DNA of 53,289 bases from Chlorobiaceae bacterium (GTDB taxonomy: Bacteria > Bacteroidota > Chlorobiia > Chlorobiales > Chlorobiaceae): the NCBI GenBank assembly GCA_013335405.1, contig JAAXVR010000021.1:1-53289 (forward strand). The letters run 5' to 3'. This document shows, one piece after another, positions 43,433 through 52,331 of the stretch. Position 1 is the stretch's first letter. Every line of letters starts with the position of its first letter. The notes below the pieces were generated by a model that was given only the letters and a program-made list of their open reading frames with translations, did no database searches and was not told where the DNA came from. The translations under genes were made by a program, and so were the position numbers.

Positions 43433-44575
43433 TTGAAACCCCTGAGGATCGCATTCCTGAGCCCGTTCCACCCTTTGAAGGGAGGAATAGCGAAGTTCAG
43501 CGATCTACTTCTTGCCGCGTTTTCCCGGAGGAGTTACGACCTGCTCCCGATTCCCTTCAAAGCCCTTTACCCCGGTTTCCTTCAGCGTTTCGCATCGTTT
43601 TCCTCCAGGTCAGCAACTGCTGCCGGACCAGAAAACGGTATCGTGCTCTACAACCCCTTCTCCTGGTTCAGGAGCGTGCGGCTCATCAGATCCATGCAGC
43701 CCGATATCCTGCTCATGGCATACTGGACAGGCTTCCTCGCCCCGCTCTATTTCATGGTGCACCGTTTTACAGGGGCAAAGTGCGTCCTGCTTGTTCACAA
43801 TTTTTCTTCCCATGAATCCTGGTTTTTCGAGCCGTTCATGCAGAAGCTGATCGCTCGCTTTCCTGTCGCGTTCATAACCCTTTCCCGTACCGTGGCAGGG
43901 GAAGTGGCAGCGGCTGTTCCAAAGAAGCCTGTTCTCCGGCTTTTCCATCCCGTCTACGAACCATCAGGAGATGCATTTTCCCGTGCTGATGCCCGCAGGG
44001 AGCTCGGTATCGGATCCGGGGTGCCGGTTCTCCTTTTTTTCGGATACGTCCGAAGGTACAAAGGGCTCGATATCCTCCTCGAGGCGATACCGGCGATCCT
44101 CGAGCGTGACCCTTCACTCATGTTGATCGTGGCAGGGGAGTTTTTCGAGAACCCCGCTTTGTACAGGGCGATGACCGTCCGGCTGGGAATAACGGCAAAC
44201 GTCATAATTCATGAAGGTTATGTTCCCGGGGAAAAAACAGGGCTTTATTTTGCTGCGGCGGATGCACTTGTCCTGCCATACCGATGCGCCACGCAGTCCG
44301 GTGTTGTGCAGCTTGCATGCGGTTACGGGTTGCCTGTGATAGCGACGCCGGCGGGAGCGCTGCCCGACATGGTTCTCCATGGACGCACCGGCTGGATAGC
44401 CGATGAATGTTCACCGGCGGGAGTTGCCCGCGCTGCCGGCGAATTCCTTGCCGGACGCGCAAACCTCGGGGCAATGCGACGCGAAATCGAAGTGTTCGCA
44501 AGAAGCTTTTCGTGGGACGCCTTTGCCCGCGACGCCGGAGAATTTCTTGAAAACCAGTCACAGTGCGCCGAGTGA
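43433..44575 (+). CDS. GT4-family glycosyltransferase
   Basis: A 380-residue GT-B glycosyltransferase. It begins LRIAFLSPFHPLKGGIAKFSD (acceptor-side Gly-rich loop). The donor domain has FFGYVRRYKGLDILLEAI and ADALVLPYRCATQSGVVQLACGYGLPVIAT, the usual nucleotide-sugar site. TTG 43433 is used because it gives the standard N-terminus; Shine-Dalgarno is not evident. First of six coupled genes for an envelope polysaccharide; sugar unknown. Confidence 0.85.
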   Translation: MKPLRIAFLSPFHPLKGGIAKFSDLLLAAFSRRSYDLLPIPFKALYPGFLQRFASFSSRSATAAGPENGIVLYNPFSWFRSVRLIRSMQPDILLMAYWTGFLAPLYFMVHRFTGAKCVLLVHNFSSHESWFFEPFMQKLIARFPVAFITLSRTVAGEVAAAVPKKPVLRLFHPVYEPSGDAFSRADARRELGIGSGVPVLLFFGYVRRYKGLDILLEAIPAILERDPSLMLIVAGEFFENPALYRAMTVRLGITANVIIHEGYVPGEKTGLYFAAADALVLPYRCATQSGVVQLACGYGLPVIATPAGALPDMVLHGRTGWIADECSPAGVARAAGEFLAGRANLGAMRREIEVFARSFSWDAFARDAGEFLENQSQCAE

Positions 44576-45426
44576 AGACGCCGAAAACCTGCATCGTAGT
44601 CCTGAACTGGAATGGCGCACGGGATACCGTCGCATGCCTGGGGTCCATTTTCCGGGCCAACGACCTCTCGACGGTTGTTCTGGTCGTCGACAACGGTTCC
44701 TCTGACGGATCGCCCGACATGATACTCGAAGCTTTTCCCGGTACAGAGATGCTTCGGTTGCCCAGTAATCTGGGATATGCCGCAGGAAACAACGCGGGAT
44801 TCCGGAGAGCGGAGGAAATGCAGGCAGGCTATGTGGTTTTCCTGAACAATGATACCCTGGTCGAGGGGAATTTCTCTCTGCCGCTTGTCGACCTCCTGGA
44901 GAACAACACCGATGCCGGTATCGCCGTCCCGAAAATCTGTTACCTCGGCAATCCGCGCAAGATCTGGTATGCCGGCGGGCAGGTCAGGCTTTTGACCGGA
45001 CTCGTCAGGCATGTGGGGATCAGGCGGGAAGACGGACCGGAATACAGCCGTCCCGGAACGACCGATTACGCGACCGGCTGCTGCATTGCCATGCGGTGCG
45101 GTGATTTCAGGAGAGCAGGGGGGTTTGACGAGGGATTCGGAATGTATGCGGAGGATGTGGACCTTTCCCTGCGCGTGAGAGCCATGGGCCTGAACATCCG
45201 GTATGTTCCCTCCTCGAAGGTACTGCACCGGGTATCGGCATCGCTCGGAGGAAAACGCCTGAAAAAGCTCCGCAGGCAAAGCGCGGGACTTTTCCGGCTT
45301 TTTCTGAAACACCGGGCATGGAGCGCCTTCATGCTTTATCCTCTGCTCCTGCCGTTCAGGCTTGCGGTCTCGGCGTTTTTCCATGTGGATGCAAAGGAAC
45401 GGGTTTCCGGGAGGGAGAGCATATGA
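44572..45426 (+). CDS. GT2-family glycosyltransferase
   Basis: A 284-residue GT-A enzyme of the rhamnosyltransferase-like GT2 group: CIVVLNWNGARDTVACL at the start, VVDNGSSDGS, FLNNDTLVE (metal/nucleotide site) and GFDEGFGMYAEDVDLSLRVRAMG. GTG 44572 overlaps the previous stop as GTGA; GTG 44563 is possible. A C-terminal hydrophobic stretch (FMLYPLLLPFRLAVSAFF) may attach it to the membrane. Confidence 0.87.
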   Translation: MKTPKTCIVVLNWNGARDTVACLGSIFRANDLSTVVLVVDNGSSDGSPDMILEAFPGTEMLRLPSNLGYAAGNNAGFRRAEEMQAGYVVFLNNDTLVEGNFSLPLVDLLENNTDAGIAVPKICYLGNPRKIWYAGGQVRLLTGLVRHVGIRREDGPEYSRPGTTDYATGCCIAMRCGDFRRAGGFDEGFGMYAEDVDLSLRVRAMGLNIRYVPSSKVLHRVSASLGGKRLKKLRRQSAGLFRLFLKHRAWSAFMLYPLLLPFRLAVSAFFHVDAKERVSGRESI

Positions 45427-45986
45427 GCGATAGTTCAAGGAACGTTATAGACCAGCTCTACCTCAATGAGGTGGCGCACCAGATCCGCTGGAAAAAAACA
45501 CTCGAATTCATCGCGGGTTCATCGGGTGCCGTTAACGGAATGGAGCGCGGGCTCGATCTCGGTGGCAGGACGCCACTGACCGACATGCTGGAGAAGCATT
45601 TCCTCTGCCCGTTCGACAATACCTGCGTCGACCTCGATACCGGTATCCTTGAAGACCGCTATGGCGTCGTTACGGCTTTCGAGGTTGTCGAACACCTTTT
45701 CAACCCCCTCCATGCGCTTCTGCAGGTGAGGAACGTTTTTTGCGGGAAGGATCCGAGGCTGTTTCTTTCCATACCTCTGAGAAAACCGGAACTCCTCGGG
45801 AGCCCCGGGCATTTTCACGAGATGACACGCCGGGAAGCTCTCCTTCTTTTCGGTCGCGCCGGTTTCTCTGTTGTCAGAAGTTCTGAGTTCAGGATCCGCC
45901 ATCCATTGTTTTATCTTACGGGAGTCAAGCCGATGATGCGGGCATTCTATGAAAAGGTCCTGATATATGAGCTCAAGCGAACATGA
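45423..45986 (+). CDS. SAM-dependent methyltransferase-like protein
   Basis: A 187-residue protein with a class I methyltransferase layout: a motif I-like GLDLGGRTPLT near residue 43, DLDTGI, then VVTAFEVVEHLFNPLHAL and GHFHEMTRREALLLFGRAGF, wording typical of Methyltransf_11/23 enzymes. Motif I departs from the GxGxG consensus. ATG 45423 overlaps the GT2 stop (ATGA). It sits inside a polysaccharide cluster, so a sugar or lipid-carrier methylation is likely. Confidence 0.7.
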   Translation: MSDSSRNVIDQLYLNEVAHQIRWKKTLEFIAGSSGAVNGMERGLDLGGRTPLTDMLEKHFLCPFDNTCVDLDTGILEDRYGVVTAFEVVEHLFNPLHALLQVRNVFCGKDPRLFLSIPLRKPELLGSPGHFHEMTRREALLLFGRAGFSVVRSSEFRIRHPLFYLTGVKPMMRAFYEKVLIYELKRT

Positions 45987-47130
45987 TCGTCACCACAGCA
46001 GGGTCTACAGGCTCGTCTGGTTTTCCGAAGTGCAGTGGGATTTCCTTTCGACCCGCAAGCAGCGCCTTCTTGCGCGTTTCCCGGAAAACTGGAAGATTCT
46101 GTTCATCGAACCCTGGACGCTCGGCCGCAGTCACCACTGGCTGCCGCAAAGAAGAGGCCGGGTCCGGGTCGTCACCGTACCTTTCCTGAAAACCGTTCCC
46201 TTCCGGTTCGGCCGTCTGTTCGACATACCGGTCATACGCTTCGCGGCATCCCTTCCCGGATTGCTGATCATGCTTTTCTGGCTTGCGGTGCTCGGGTTTT
46301 CATCCAGGCAGCGGATTATCGGTCTTTCAAATGTCTTCTGGGGAAAGGCAGCAGCCCTGCTTCCCGCCCGCATGCGTTTTTACGATGCCAACGACGACCA
46401 CCTCGCATTTCCAGGCTCTCCGGCGTGGCTGCCGGGCTATCTTGCCTCCTGGCTTTCAAGGGCCGACCTTGTTTTCAGCGTGAGCCCTGAACTTACCGCC
46501 ACGCTTCCGCTCTCTCCTGGTACCCGTACCGTCGAGCTCGGCAATGGAGTCGAATTCAGCCATTTTGCCAGACCCCTGCCGGATGTTCCTCCGGGACTTT
46601 CGGATATCGAAGCCCCGGTGCTCGGTTATGCCGGAGCAATGGACTGGATCGACACAGAGCTGGTTTCGGCAGTTGCCCGGGCGTATCCGCACTACAGCAT
46701 TGTCCTGCTTGGGCCGGCTTACGAACGCGGATGGTGGACCAGGCAGGCCGCGCTGAATACCCTGCCGAATGTGCATTATCTGGGCAAAATAGAGTACCGT
46801 GAGCTTCCGGCCTGGGTTCAGCACTTCGATCTTGCCCTGATACCGATGCTTGCAAACCGGCTGAAGGGGGTTTCGCATCCGAACAAACTGTACGAATACT
46901 GTGCGGCAGGGGTTCCGGTCCTGTCCACGAACTACTGCAGCGCAGTGGGGCGGGCGGCGGATGTCGTCCTTGTAGCCGGGTCACGGGAAGAGTTCGTGAG
47001 GATGGTCCCCGAAGCCCTTCGTGACCGGCGAAAGAAAGAGCGTCAGGCATTTGCCGGGATGCACAGCTGGGACGCACTTGCCGGGATGATGCTTCAGGAG
47101 CTCCTTGAAGCGTACAGGAGGGGGTGTTGA
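45967..47130 (+). CDS. Glycosyltransferase (GT-B, group 1-like)
   Basis: A 387-residue protein with an atypical N-terminus (YRLVWFSEVQWDFLSTRKQRLL) similar to TuaH-type sugar transferases, a hydrophobic segment near 100-115 (LPGLLIMLFWLAVLGF), VELGNGVEFSHF, LGYAGAMDWIDTELV and HPNKLYEYCAAGVPVLST, the GT-B donor site. Start ATG 45967 lies inside the methyltransferase gene (20-bp overlap). Ends TTGA-coupled to the flippase. Confidence 0.82.
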   Translation: MSSSEHDRHHSRVYRLVWFSEVQWDFLSTRKQRLLARFPENWKILFIEPWTLGRSHHWLPQRRGRVRVVTVPFLKTVPFRFGRLFDIPVIRFAASLPGLLIMLFWLAVLGFSSRQRIIGLSNVFWGKAAALLPARMRFYDANDDHLAFPGSPAWLPGYLASWLSRADLVFSVSPELTATLPLSPGTRTVELGNGVEFSHFARPLPDVPPGLSDIEAPVLGYAGAMDWIDTELVSAVARAYPHYSIVLLGPAYERGWWTRQAALNTLPNVHYLGKIEYRELPAWVQHFDLALIPMLANRLKGVSHPNKLYEYCAAGVPVLSTNYCSAVGRAADVVLVAGSREEFVRMVPEALRDRRKKERQAFAGMHSWDALAGMMLQELLEAYRRGC

Positions 47131-48620
47131 GCAGGAATTCACTCATCGCCGGTCAGGCAGGTTTTTCCTTCGGGGGTTTCCTTTTCGGACAGACGGCACG
47201 GTATGCATTCAATCTTCTGGTTGCACGGATGCTTGGCGCGGAATTTCTCGGTACCTACGCGCTTGCCGTCGCCATCATCCAGATTGCAGAAGTGTTCGCC
47301 GTGGCAGGTCTCGATTCAGCACTTCTGCGCTTCATCAACGTTCAGGGTACGGAGCCTCTGCGCCGGAGGGAAGTTATCGGCTCGGCACTGAAAACATCCC
47401 TGCTCTTTTCGCTCGTCGTCCTGCTGCTGCTCATGCTGTTTTCGGGTGCGATCGCTGCGCTGCTCAACGGCTCGAGTCTTCTTCAGCTCGCGCTGTGCTG
47501 TTATGCCGCGGCCCTGCCGTTCAATGCGGCGGTATCGCTCTCCGGTCATGCCATACAGGGGTTCAGGAATCTGCAGCCGAAAATCACGGCAATGCATGTC
47601 ATGAGCCCGCTCCTGCTTCTGCTCCTGACCCTGCTTTTCCGTTTTGCATTCGGTCCCGTAGCTGCCCTCTGTTTCCCTTTCGCCCTCTCTGCCGCAGGGA
47701 CCTTTCTCTGGCTGCGACCGCGTCTTTCCGGAATCACGGGCACTGTTGCGAGGGATATCCTTTCCTCCCGCATCGATCGGGCCATGCTTTCGTACGCGCT
47801 TCCGTTCATGGGGGTTTCGCTTCTCGGCATGACTGCCCACTGGCTGGATATCGTGATGCTCGGTATGTTCACCGATACCGCAACGGTCGGCATGTATCAC
47901 CCGGCAGCAAGGACTGCGGGCATTATCCGGTCGGTCTTTATCGCTTTTTCGGGAATTGCCGCGCCAATGATCGCGGAACTGCATGCCGGCAGGGAGACCC
48001 GCGAAATAGAGCGGATTTACAGGATGGTGACCCGCTGGATCGTTTCCCTTGTCATTCCGGGTACCATCGTTTTCATGATGATGCCCGTCACCGTGCTCGG
48101 CATTTTCGGTCCCCGTTTCGTTCCGGCAGGGGAGGCCCTTCTGCTGCTTTCAGCATCATCCTTCCTGCAGGCGATATTCGGGCTTGCAGCCACGGTGCTT
48201 GCCATGAGCGGCCATGCGCGCCTGAGTCTTCTGAACGCCTTCTCGGCGCTCGTGCTTCAGATCGTGCTGAACCTCCTTCTGATCCCGGTAATGGGGGTAA
48301 ACGGGGCCGCTCTTTCCAACCTTGTGGTTTTCCTGCTGCTTTCCCTTGTCCGGGTCGCGGAGGTCAGGGTTCTGCTCCATATCCATCCTTTCGGAAAGGC
48401 GCTCTGGAAACCGTTGGCTGCAGGGGTCTGCAGCGCGGCGATTCTTCTTGCGGCGCTCCCTTTCCTGGATGGGCTTCCCCTTCTGTGGGCGCTTGTTTCC
48501 GGGGTATTCATGACGCTGGCAATCTATCTCTCCCTGATGCTGCTTCTCAAGTTGGAAGAGGAGGAAAAGGAGATTATTTTTAAAGCCTTACCGTTTCTCA
48601 ACAAGCAATCGGGGCGATAA
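47127..48620 (+). CDS. Polysaccharide flippase (Wzx/MATE-like)
   Basis: A 497-residue membrane protein with about 12-14 hydrophobic segments. N-terminal FSFGGFLFGQTARYAFNLLVARMLG and GTYALAVAIIQIAEVFAVAGLD are typical of Wzx/oligosaccharide flippases. TTG 47127 (TTGA overlap, AGGAGG upstream) is preferred; GTG 47124 is possible. It should move lipid-linked oligosaccharide made by the adjacent glycosyltransferases across the membrane. Confidence 0.88.
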   Translation: MSRNSLIAGQAGFSFGGFLFGQTARYAFNLLVARMLGAEFLGTYALAVAIIQIAEVFAVAGLDSALLRFINVQGTEPLRRREVIGSALKTSLLFSLVVLLLLMLFSGAIAALLNGSSLLQLALCCYAAALPFNAAVSLSGHAIQGFRNLQPKITAMHVMSPLLLLLLTLLFRFAFGPVAALCFPFALSAAGTFLWLRPRLSGITGTVARDILSSRIDRAMLSYALPFMGVSLLGMTAHWLDIVMLGMFTDTATVGMYHPAARTAGIIRSVFIAFSGIAAPMIAELHAGRETREIERIYRMVTRWIVSLVIPGTIVFMMMPVTVLGIFGPRFVPAGEALLLLSASSFLQAIFGLAATVLAMSGHARLSLLNAFSALVLQIVLNLLLIPVMGVNGAALSNLVVFLLLSLVRVAEVRVLLHIHPFGKALWKPLAAGVCSAAILLAALPFLDGLPLLWALVSGVFMTLAIYLSLMLLLKLEEEEKEIIFKALPFLNKQSGR

Positions 48621-48624
48621 TACG

Positions 48625-51006
48625 ATGGAAAAATCCAACAGGCAGCATCTCATCGCGTTTCTTTGCTATGCCGTTCTTGCCCTGCTGCTCTATTTCCCGA
48701 TCGTATTCCAGGGGCAGATTCCTGCATCACCCGATTCGCTCGTTCCCCGTGCCTCGACGATGGCGCTCGACAAGCTCAGGGCATCTTCGGGTGCCTATCC
48801 GCTCTGGCAGCCCTGGGTGTTTTCCGGCATGCCTGCCGTTGAAGCGTTCAGCTACCTGAGCGGCCTCTATTATCCGAATGCTGTATTCAGTCTTTTCCAC
48901 ACCGGCGGGACTCTGCTCGAGCTTCTGCACCTTGTTTTCGGCGCCCTGGGCCTCTTTTTTCTCCTTCGCTCTCTGCGCATCGAGTTTCTCGCAGCTCTCT
49001 TCGGCGGCGCGGTCTTCATGCTCAACCCCTTTCTGACGGTCATGCTGGTGCATGGCCACGGCAGCCAGCTCATGACGGCGGCATACATGCCCTGGATGAT
49101 CTGGGCGACCGGCAGGGTATTCGAGAGAGGGAAGCTCATCGATGCTGGAATGCTCGTCGTCATCGCCGGTTTCCAGCTTCAGCGGGCACACGTGCAGATC
49201 GCCTGGTACACCTGGATGCTTGCCGCGCTTTACGCCGCCGTGCTGCTCGTCAGCAGCAAAGAAGCTGTCGCGGCGAAGATCCGCCGTTCCGGCCTCTGTA
49301 TCATCGCCCTCGCCCTTGGCGCGGCGATGTCGGCATCGATCTACCTTCCCGCGTCGCAGTATGCGGCCTCTTCGGTCAGGGGAGCTGCAAATGGCGGCAG
49401 TGCTTCATCGTGGGAGTACGCCACGCAGTGGTCGATGCACCCCCTCGAACTGTTCACCTTCCTGCTCCCGGGAAGTTACGGGTTCGGCGGCGTGACTTAC
49501 TGGGGCTTCATGCCCTTCACCGATTTTCCCAACTATGCGGGCATCATCGTGCTGCCCCTTGCCGCCGCAGGGCTCTACCTCGGCCGCAAGGAACCCTTCA
49601 TCCGGTTCCTCGCCGCAGCGCTGCTTCTTTCCCTTCTGCTCTCCTTCGGCAGGTTCTTCACGCCGGTTTTCAACCTCTTTTATTACGCGGCTCCGCTCTT
49701 CAGCCGCTTCAGGGTGCCGTCGATGGTCCTTGTCATAGTGTACCTTGCGCTTGCCCTGCTTGCCGCCCGGGGATTGCACGAACTGCTCAGGGCTGACGGA
49801 GCAAAGCTCAGGAAACCTTTGGGAATTGCAGCCATCGCGCTCTCCTCGTTCATGCTGCTTTTCCTTGTATTGTCCGGTCCGCTCGAGGGCTTTTTCCGCT
49901 CGGTATTCCCGCCTCCTTCCGTCGAGAGTTTCGATGCGGCTTTCCTCATCAACAGGGTTCGATGGGAAAACCTTCAGGGAAGCTTCTGGACCGTGTCGCT
50001 GCTTGCCCTCACTGCCGTTGCCGCACTCTGGTTCGCCGCACGCAAGGCGTTTCCTTTGGGCACAGCATGTCTCATCCTTGCGTTTCTCGGCACGGCCGAT
50101 CTCCTCTGGTGCGACGCGCAGATCGCCTATCCGTCCGCAGGCTCGCTCCGCACACCGGTACTTGCTCCGAAGGCACAGATTGACCGGGCGTTCCAGCCGG
50201 ACGACATCACCTCGTTCCTCTCTTCTCAGCCGGGGCCTTTCAGGATTTATCCCGGCGGTCCCCTTTTTTCCGAAAACAAGTTCGCGCTCTTCGGCATCGA
50301 GTCTGTCGGTGGCTACCATCCGGCAAAACTGAAAATTTACGAGGAGTTCCTGCAGCGCACCGAAAACATCACTTCGATTCCCGCCTTGAAGATGCTCAAC
50401 GTGGGTTATATCCTGTCACTTTCGCCGATAGAGCATCCGGAGATCGAACTGGTCAAGCAGGGCAGGCTGAGGCTCGCCGCCGGGGAAACCGACGTGCTGG
50501 TTTACCGGCTCAAGGGAAGCTCTGCGAGGGCCTGGTTCGCCTCCACGGTCACCAGCGTCGAGGGAAGGGACGAACTTTTCAGCCGGGTCCTCGGCGCGAA
50601 GGATGTCACCGATTCGGTCTATGTCGATGTGCCCTGGCGCGAGAGCCGGACGTTCGCCAGGGGATCGATCCTCTCGATGCAGAAGAGCGCCGAACGCATG
50701 GCGCTGAAGGTCAGCACCCCGGCCAGGGCGTTCCTCGTGGTGAGCGAGGTCTACTATCCCAAGCGCTGGAAAACGCAGCTTGACGGCAAGGATGTGCCGG
50801 TCGTCGAAGTCAACGGCCTCATTCGCGGCGTCACGATTCCCCCCGGAGAACACGAACTCGTCTTCTCCTACGACCGCACCCTCTTCGACCGCGGCCGCAT
50901 GATTTCGCTTACGGCGTTCGGTGCTGCGGTGTTGTTACTCTTCGCGGGGTTTTTTAGGAGGTTTATGGGAAAGAAAGGAAAAGAGGAGAAGAAAGGCTCG
51001 GTATGA
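48625..51006 (+). CDS. YfhO-like multi-spanning membrane protein
   Basis: A 793-residue protein: roughly a dozen hydrophobic segments in residues 1-500, starting with FLCYAVLALLLYFPIVFQG and the acidic loop PDSLVPR, followed by a soluble C-terminal part (~510-760) and a last helix (LTAFGAAVLLLFAGFFRRF). PLWQPWVFSGMPAVEAF and YYPKRW are YfhO-type. YfhO proteins are GT-C-like; in Gram-positives they glycosylate lipoteichoic acid. Here it is the last gene of the polysaccharide cluster (4 bp after the flippase), so a lipid-linked sugar transferase role is likely. Confidence 0.82.
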   Translation: MEKSNRQHLIAFLCYAVLALLLYFPIVFQGQIPASPDSLVPRASTMALDKLRASSGAYPLWQPWVFSGMPAVEAFSYLSGLYYPNAVFSLFHTGGTLLELLHLVFGALGLFFLLRSLRIEFLAALFGGAVFMLNPFLTVMLVHGHGSQLMTAAYMPWMIWATGRVFERGKLIDAGMLVVIAGFQLQRAHVQIAWYTWMLAALYAAVLLVSSKEAVAAKIRRSGLCIIALALGAAMSASIYLPASQYAASSVRGAANGGSASSWEYATQWSMHPLELFTFLLPGSYGFGGVTYWGFMPFTDFPNYAGIIVLPLAAAGLYLGRKEPFIRFLAAALLLSLLLSFGRFFTPVFNLFYYAAPLFSRFRVPSMVLVIVYLALALLAARGLHELLRADGAKLRKPLGIAAIALSSFMLLFLVLSGPLEGFFRSVFPPPSVESFDAAFLINRVRWENLQGSFWTVSLLALTAVAALWFAARKAFPLGTACLILAFLGTADLLWCDAQIAYPSAGSLRTPVLAPKAQIDRAFQPDDITSFLSSQPGPFRIYPGGPLFSENKFALFGIESVGGYHPAKLKIYEEFLQRTENITSIPALKMLNVGYILSLSPIEHPEIELVKQGRLRLAAGETDVLVYRLKGSSARAWFASTVTSVEGRDELFSRVLGAKDVTDSVYVDVPWRESRTFARGSILSMQKSAERMALKVSTPARAFLVVSEVYYPKRWKTQLDGKDVPVVEVNGLIRGVTIPPGEHELVFSYDRTLFDRGRMISLTAFGAAVLLLFAGFFRRFMGKKGKEEKKGSV

Positions 51007-51026
51007 AGAAGCCTGAGCACAAAAAA

Positions 51027-51050
51027 GGGGACGCTCACAACTACATAAAC
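51027..51050 (+). repeat. Left terminal inverted repeat
   Basis: 24 bp beginning GGGGACGCTCACAAC. It matches the reverse complement of 52101-52124 at 22 of 24 positions, with the first 15 identical. Confidence 0.9.
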
Positions 51051-51128
51051 ATTTATTAAAGGATTTATTATTTTTCAATAATCAGAGAAGAGCTTCCGAT
51101 AAGCAATGTCCATTAAACACGAATAACG

Positions 51129-52106
51129 ATGCCGAGAGGAGCGAGACTTGATGCGCCAGGAACACTGCATCACGTGATGGTGAGGGGAATCGAAGGCAAC
51201 AATATCGTTGCCGACGATGAAGACCGGAGATATTTTGTTTCGCGCATGGGTATGGTTGCAGCGGCAACCGGCACGAGCATCTATGCGTGGGCGCTGATGA
51301 CCAACCACGCGCATATCCTTCTGAAAAGCGGTTCTTCCGGCTTGTCGATTTTCATGCGCAGGCTGTTGACCGGTTATGCCTCCAGGTATAACCGCAGGTA
51401 TAAACGCCACGGCCATCTATTCCAGAACCGATATAAATCGATTGTCTGCGAAGAGGAACCCTACTTTCTCCGGCTGGTCAGCTACATTCACCTGAACCCA
51501 TTGCGGGCCGGTCTTGCGGAATCGATCGACGAGCTTGAAAGCTATCTCTGGAGCGGTCACGCTGTGGTGATGAACAAGGTCAGGCACGATTGGCAGGATC
51601 GGGGCTACGTGCTTGGGTATTTCGGTGGACGGGAATCGTCGGCAAGGAAAGCGTATGCTGACTTCGTTGCTACCGAGAGCGGACTTGGGCGTCAGCCGGA
51701 ACTGACAGGAGGAGGTTTGATCCGTTCTGTCGGGGGCTGGTCGGAAGTGAAGTCGCTGAGAAAACGGGCAGAGAAGCAGTTCAGCGATGAGCGTATCCTT
51801 GGTAGCGGGGAGTTTGTTCGCGCGATGCTTGATGAAACGGAGGATTTGGTGAAAGAAAGGTTGCCGGCGCAATCGATAGAAGCTGCCGCGAATGAGAGGC
51901 TTCAGGAAGCATGTGGCAAGGCAGGTATCGTTATTCAGTCATTGCAGGGCGGCAGCCGGATGAAAGCTTGTTCGGAGTTGCGGAAACGGCTTGCCATTGA
52001 ATATGTTCGGGAGCTTGGAATGACCTATGCCGGAGCGGCTCGACTGCTGGGGATATCTGCGGCTGCAGTTAACAATATCGTGAAACGGTGGGAAATAAAA
52101 GTTTAA
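51129..52106 (+). CDS. REP-associated tyrosine transposase (RAYT, Y1_Tnp family)
   Basis: A 325-residue HUH-type transposase. TLHHVMVRGIE at residues 12-22 and the HUH pair in TNHAHILL (near 62) are intact, followed by RHGHLFQNRYKS and SYIHLNPLRAGL. The C-terminal ~110 residues are helical and end in an HTH-like block (YVRELGMTYAGAARLLGISAAAVNNIVKRWE), reminiscent of DnaA/TrpR-type DNA-binding extensions of this subgroup. Its TAA stop lies inside the right inverted repeat. RAYTs are thought to mobilise REP-like palindromes; autonomous movement is unproven. Confidence 0.9.
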   Translation: MPRGARLDAPGTLHHVMVRGIEGNNIVADDEDRRYFVSRMGMVAAATGTSIYAWALMTNHAHILLKSGSSGLSIFMRRLLTGYASRYNRRYKRHGHLFQNRYKSIVCEEEPYFLRLVSYIHLNPLRAGLAESIDELESYLWSGHAVVMNKVRHDWQDRGYVLGYFGGRESSARKAYADFVATESGLGRQPELTGGGLIRSVGGWSEVKSLRKRAEKQFSDERILGSGEFVRAMLDETEDLVKERLPAQSIEAAANERLQEACGKAGIVIQSLQGGSRMKACSELRKRLAIEYVRELGMTYAGAARLLGISAAAVNNIVKRWEIKV

Positions 52107-52124
52107 GTGGTTGTGAGCGTCCCC
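52101..52124 (-). repeat. Right terminal inverted repeat
   Basis: The mirror of 51027-51050, ending GTTGTGAGCGTCCCC; two mismatches in 24 bp. It overlaps the last codons of the transposase. Confidence 0.9.
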
Positions 52125-52145
52125 TAAGCCTACACTAAGCCTATA
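52124..52145. repeat. 11-bp tandem repeat beside the right end
   Basis: CTAAGCCTACA is followed at once by CTAAGCCTATA (10 of 11 identical), directly outside the element. Short, so chance is possible. Confidence 0.45.
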
Positions 52146-52331
52146 TTGTTTATAATCAATTGACTGATCTGAGATTATGATTTTGAAGTTGTCTTATACA
52201 GAAAGAAGCTTTCTGCTTCTCCTGAATTAGGCAGATCAGCCTAAACATTGTTGGGCGGCCCCAAAGACAATGGAACAGAGGTTAATTTATTAATTCGTTT
52301 AAGAGTTCAAGCTAAAATTTTTAGAGGATAA

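Larger units (their letters stand above)
51027..52124. mobile_element. Inverted-repeat-bounded RAYT element (1098 bp)
   Basis: The element spans from one 24-bp inverted repeat to the other and contains only the REP-associated transposase. It begins 20 bp after the YfhO-like gene's stop. No obvious target duplication is seen. The outermost 15 bp are identical in both ends. Confidence 0.75.

Noticed and set aside
47105-48583. 492-codon frame overlapping the flippase in another phase
   Set aside because: Low-complexity Arg/Gly/Cys-rich translation; the flippase frame has the membrane pattern and family motifs.
52228-52262. GTTGGGC with nearby GCCTAA, resembling an integron attC core ahead of the reductase
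   Set aside because: No matching RYYYAAC partner or 60+ bp folded attC body can be drawn; only short overlapping hairpins are present.
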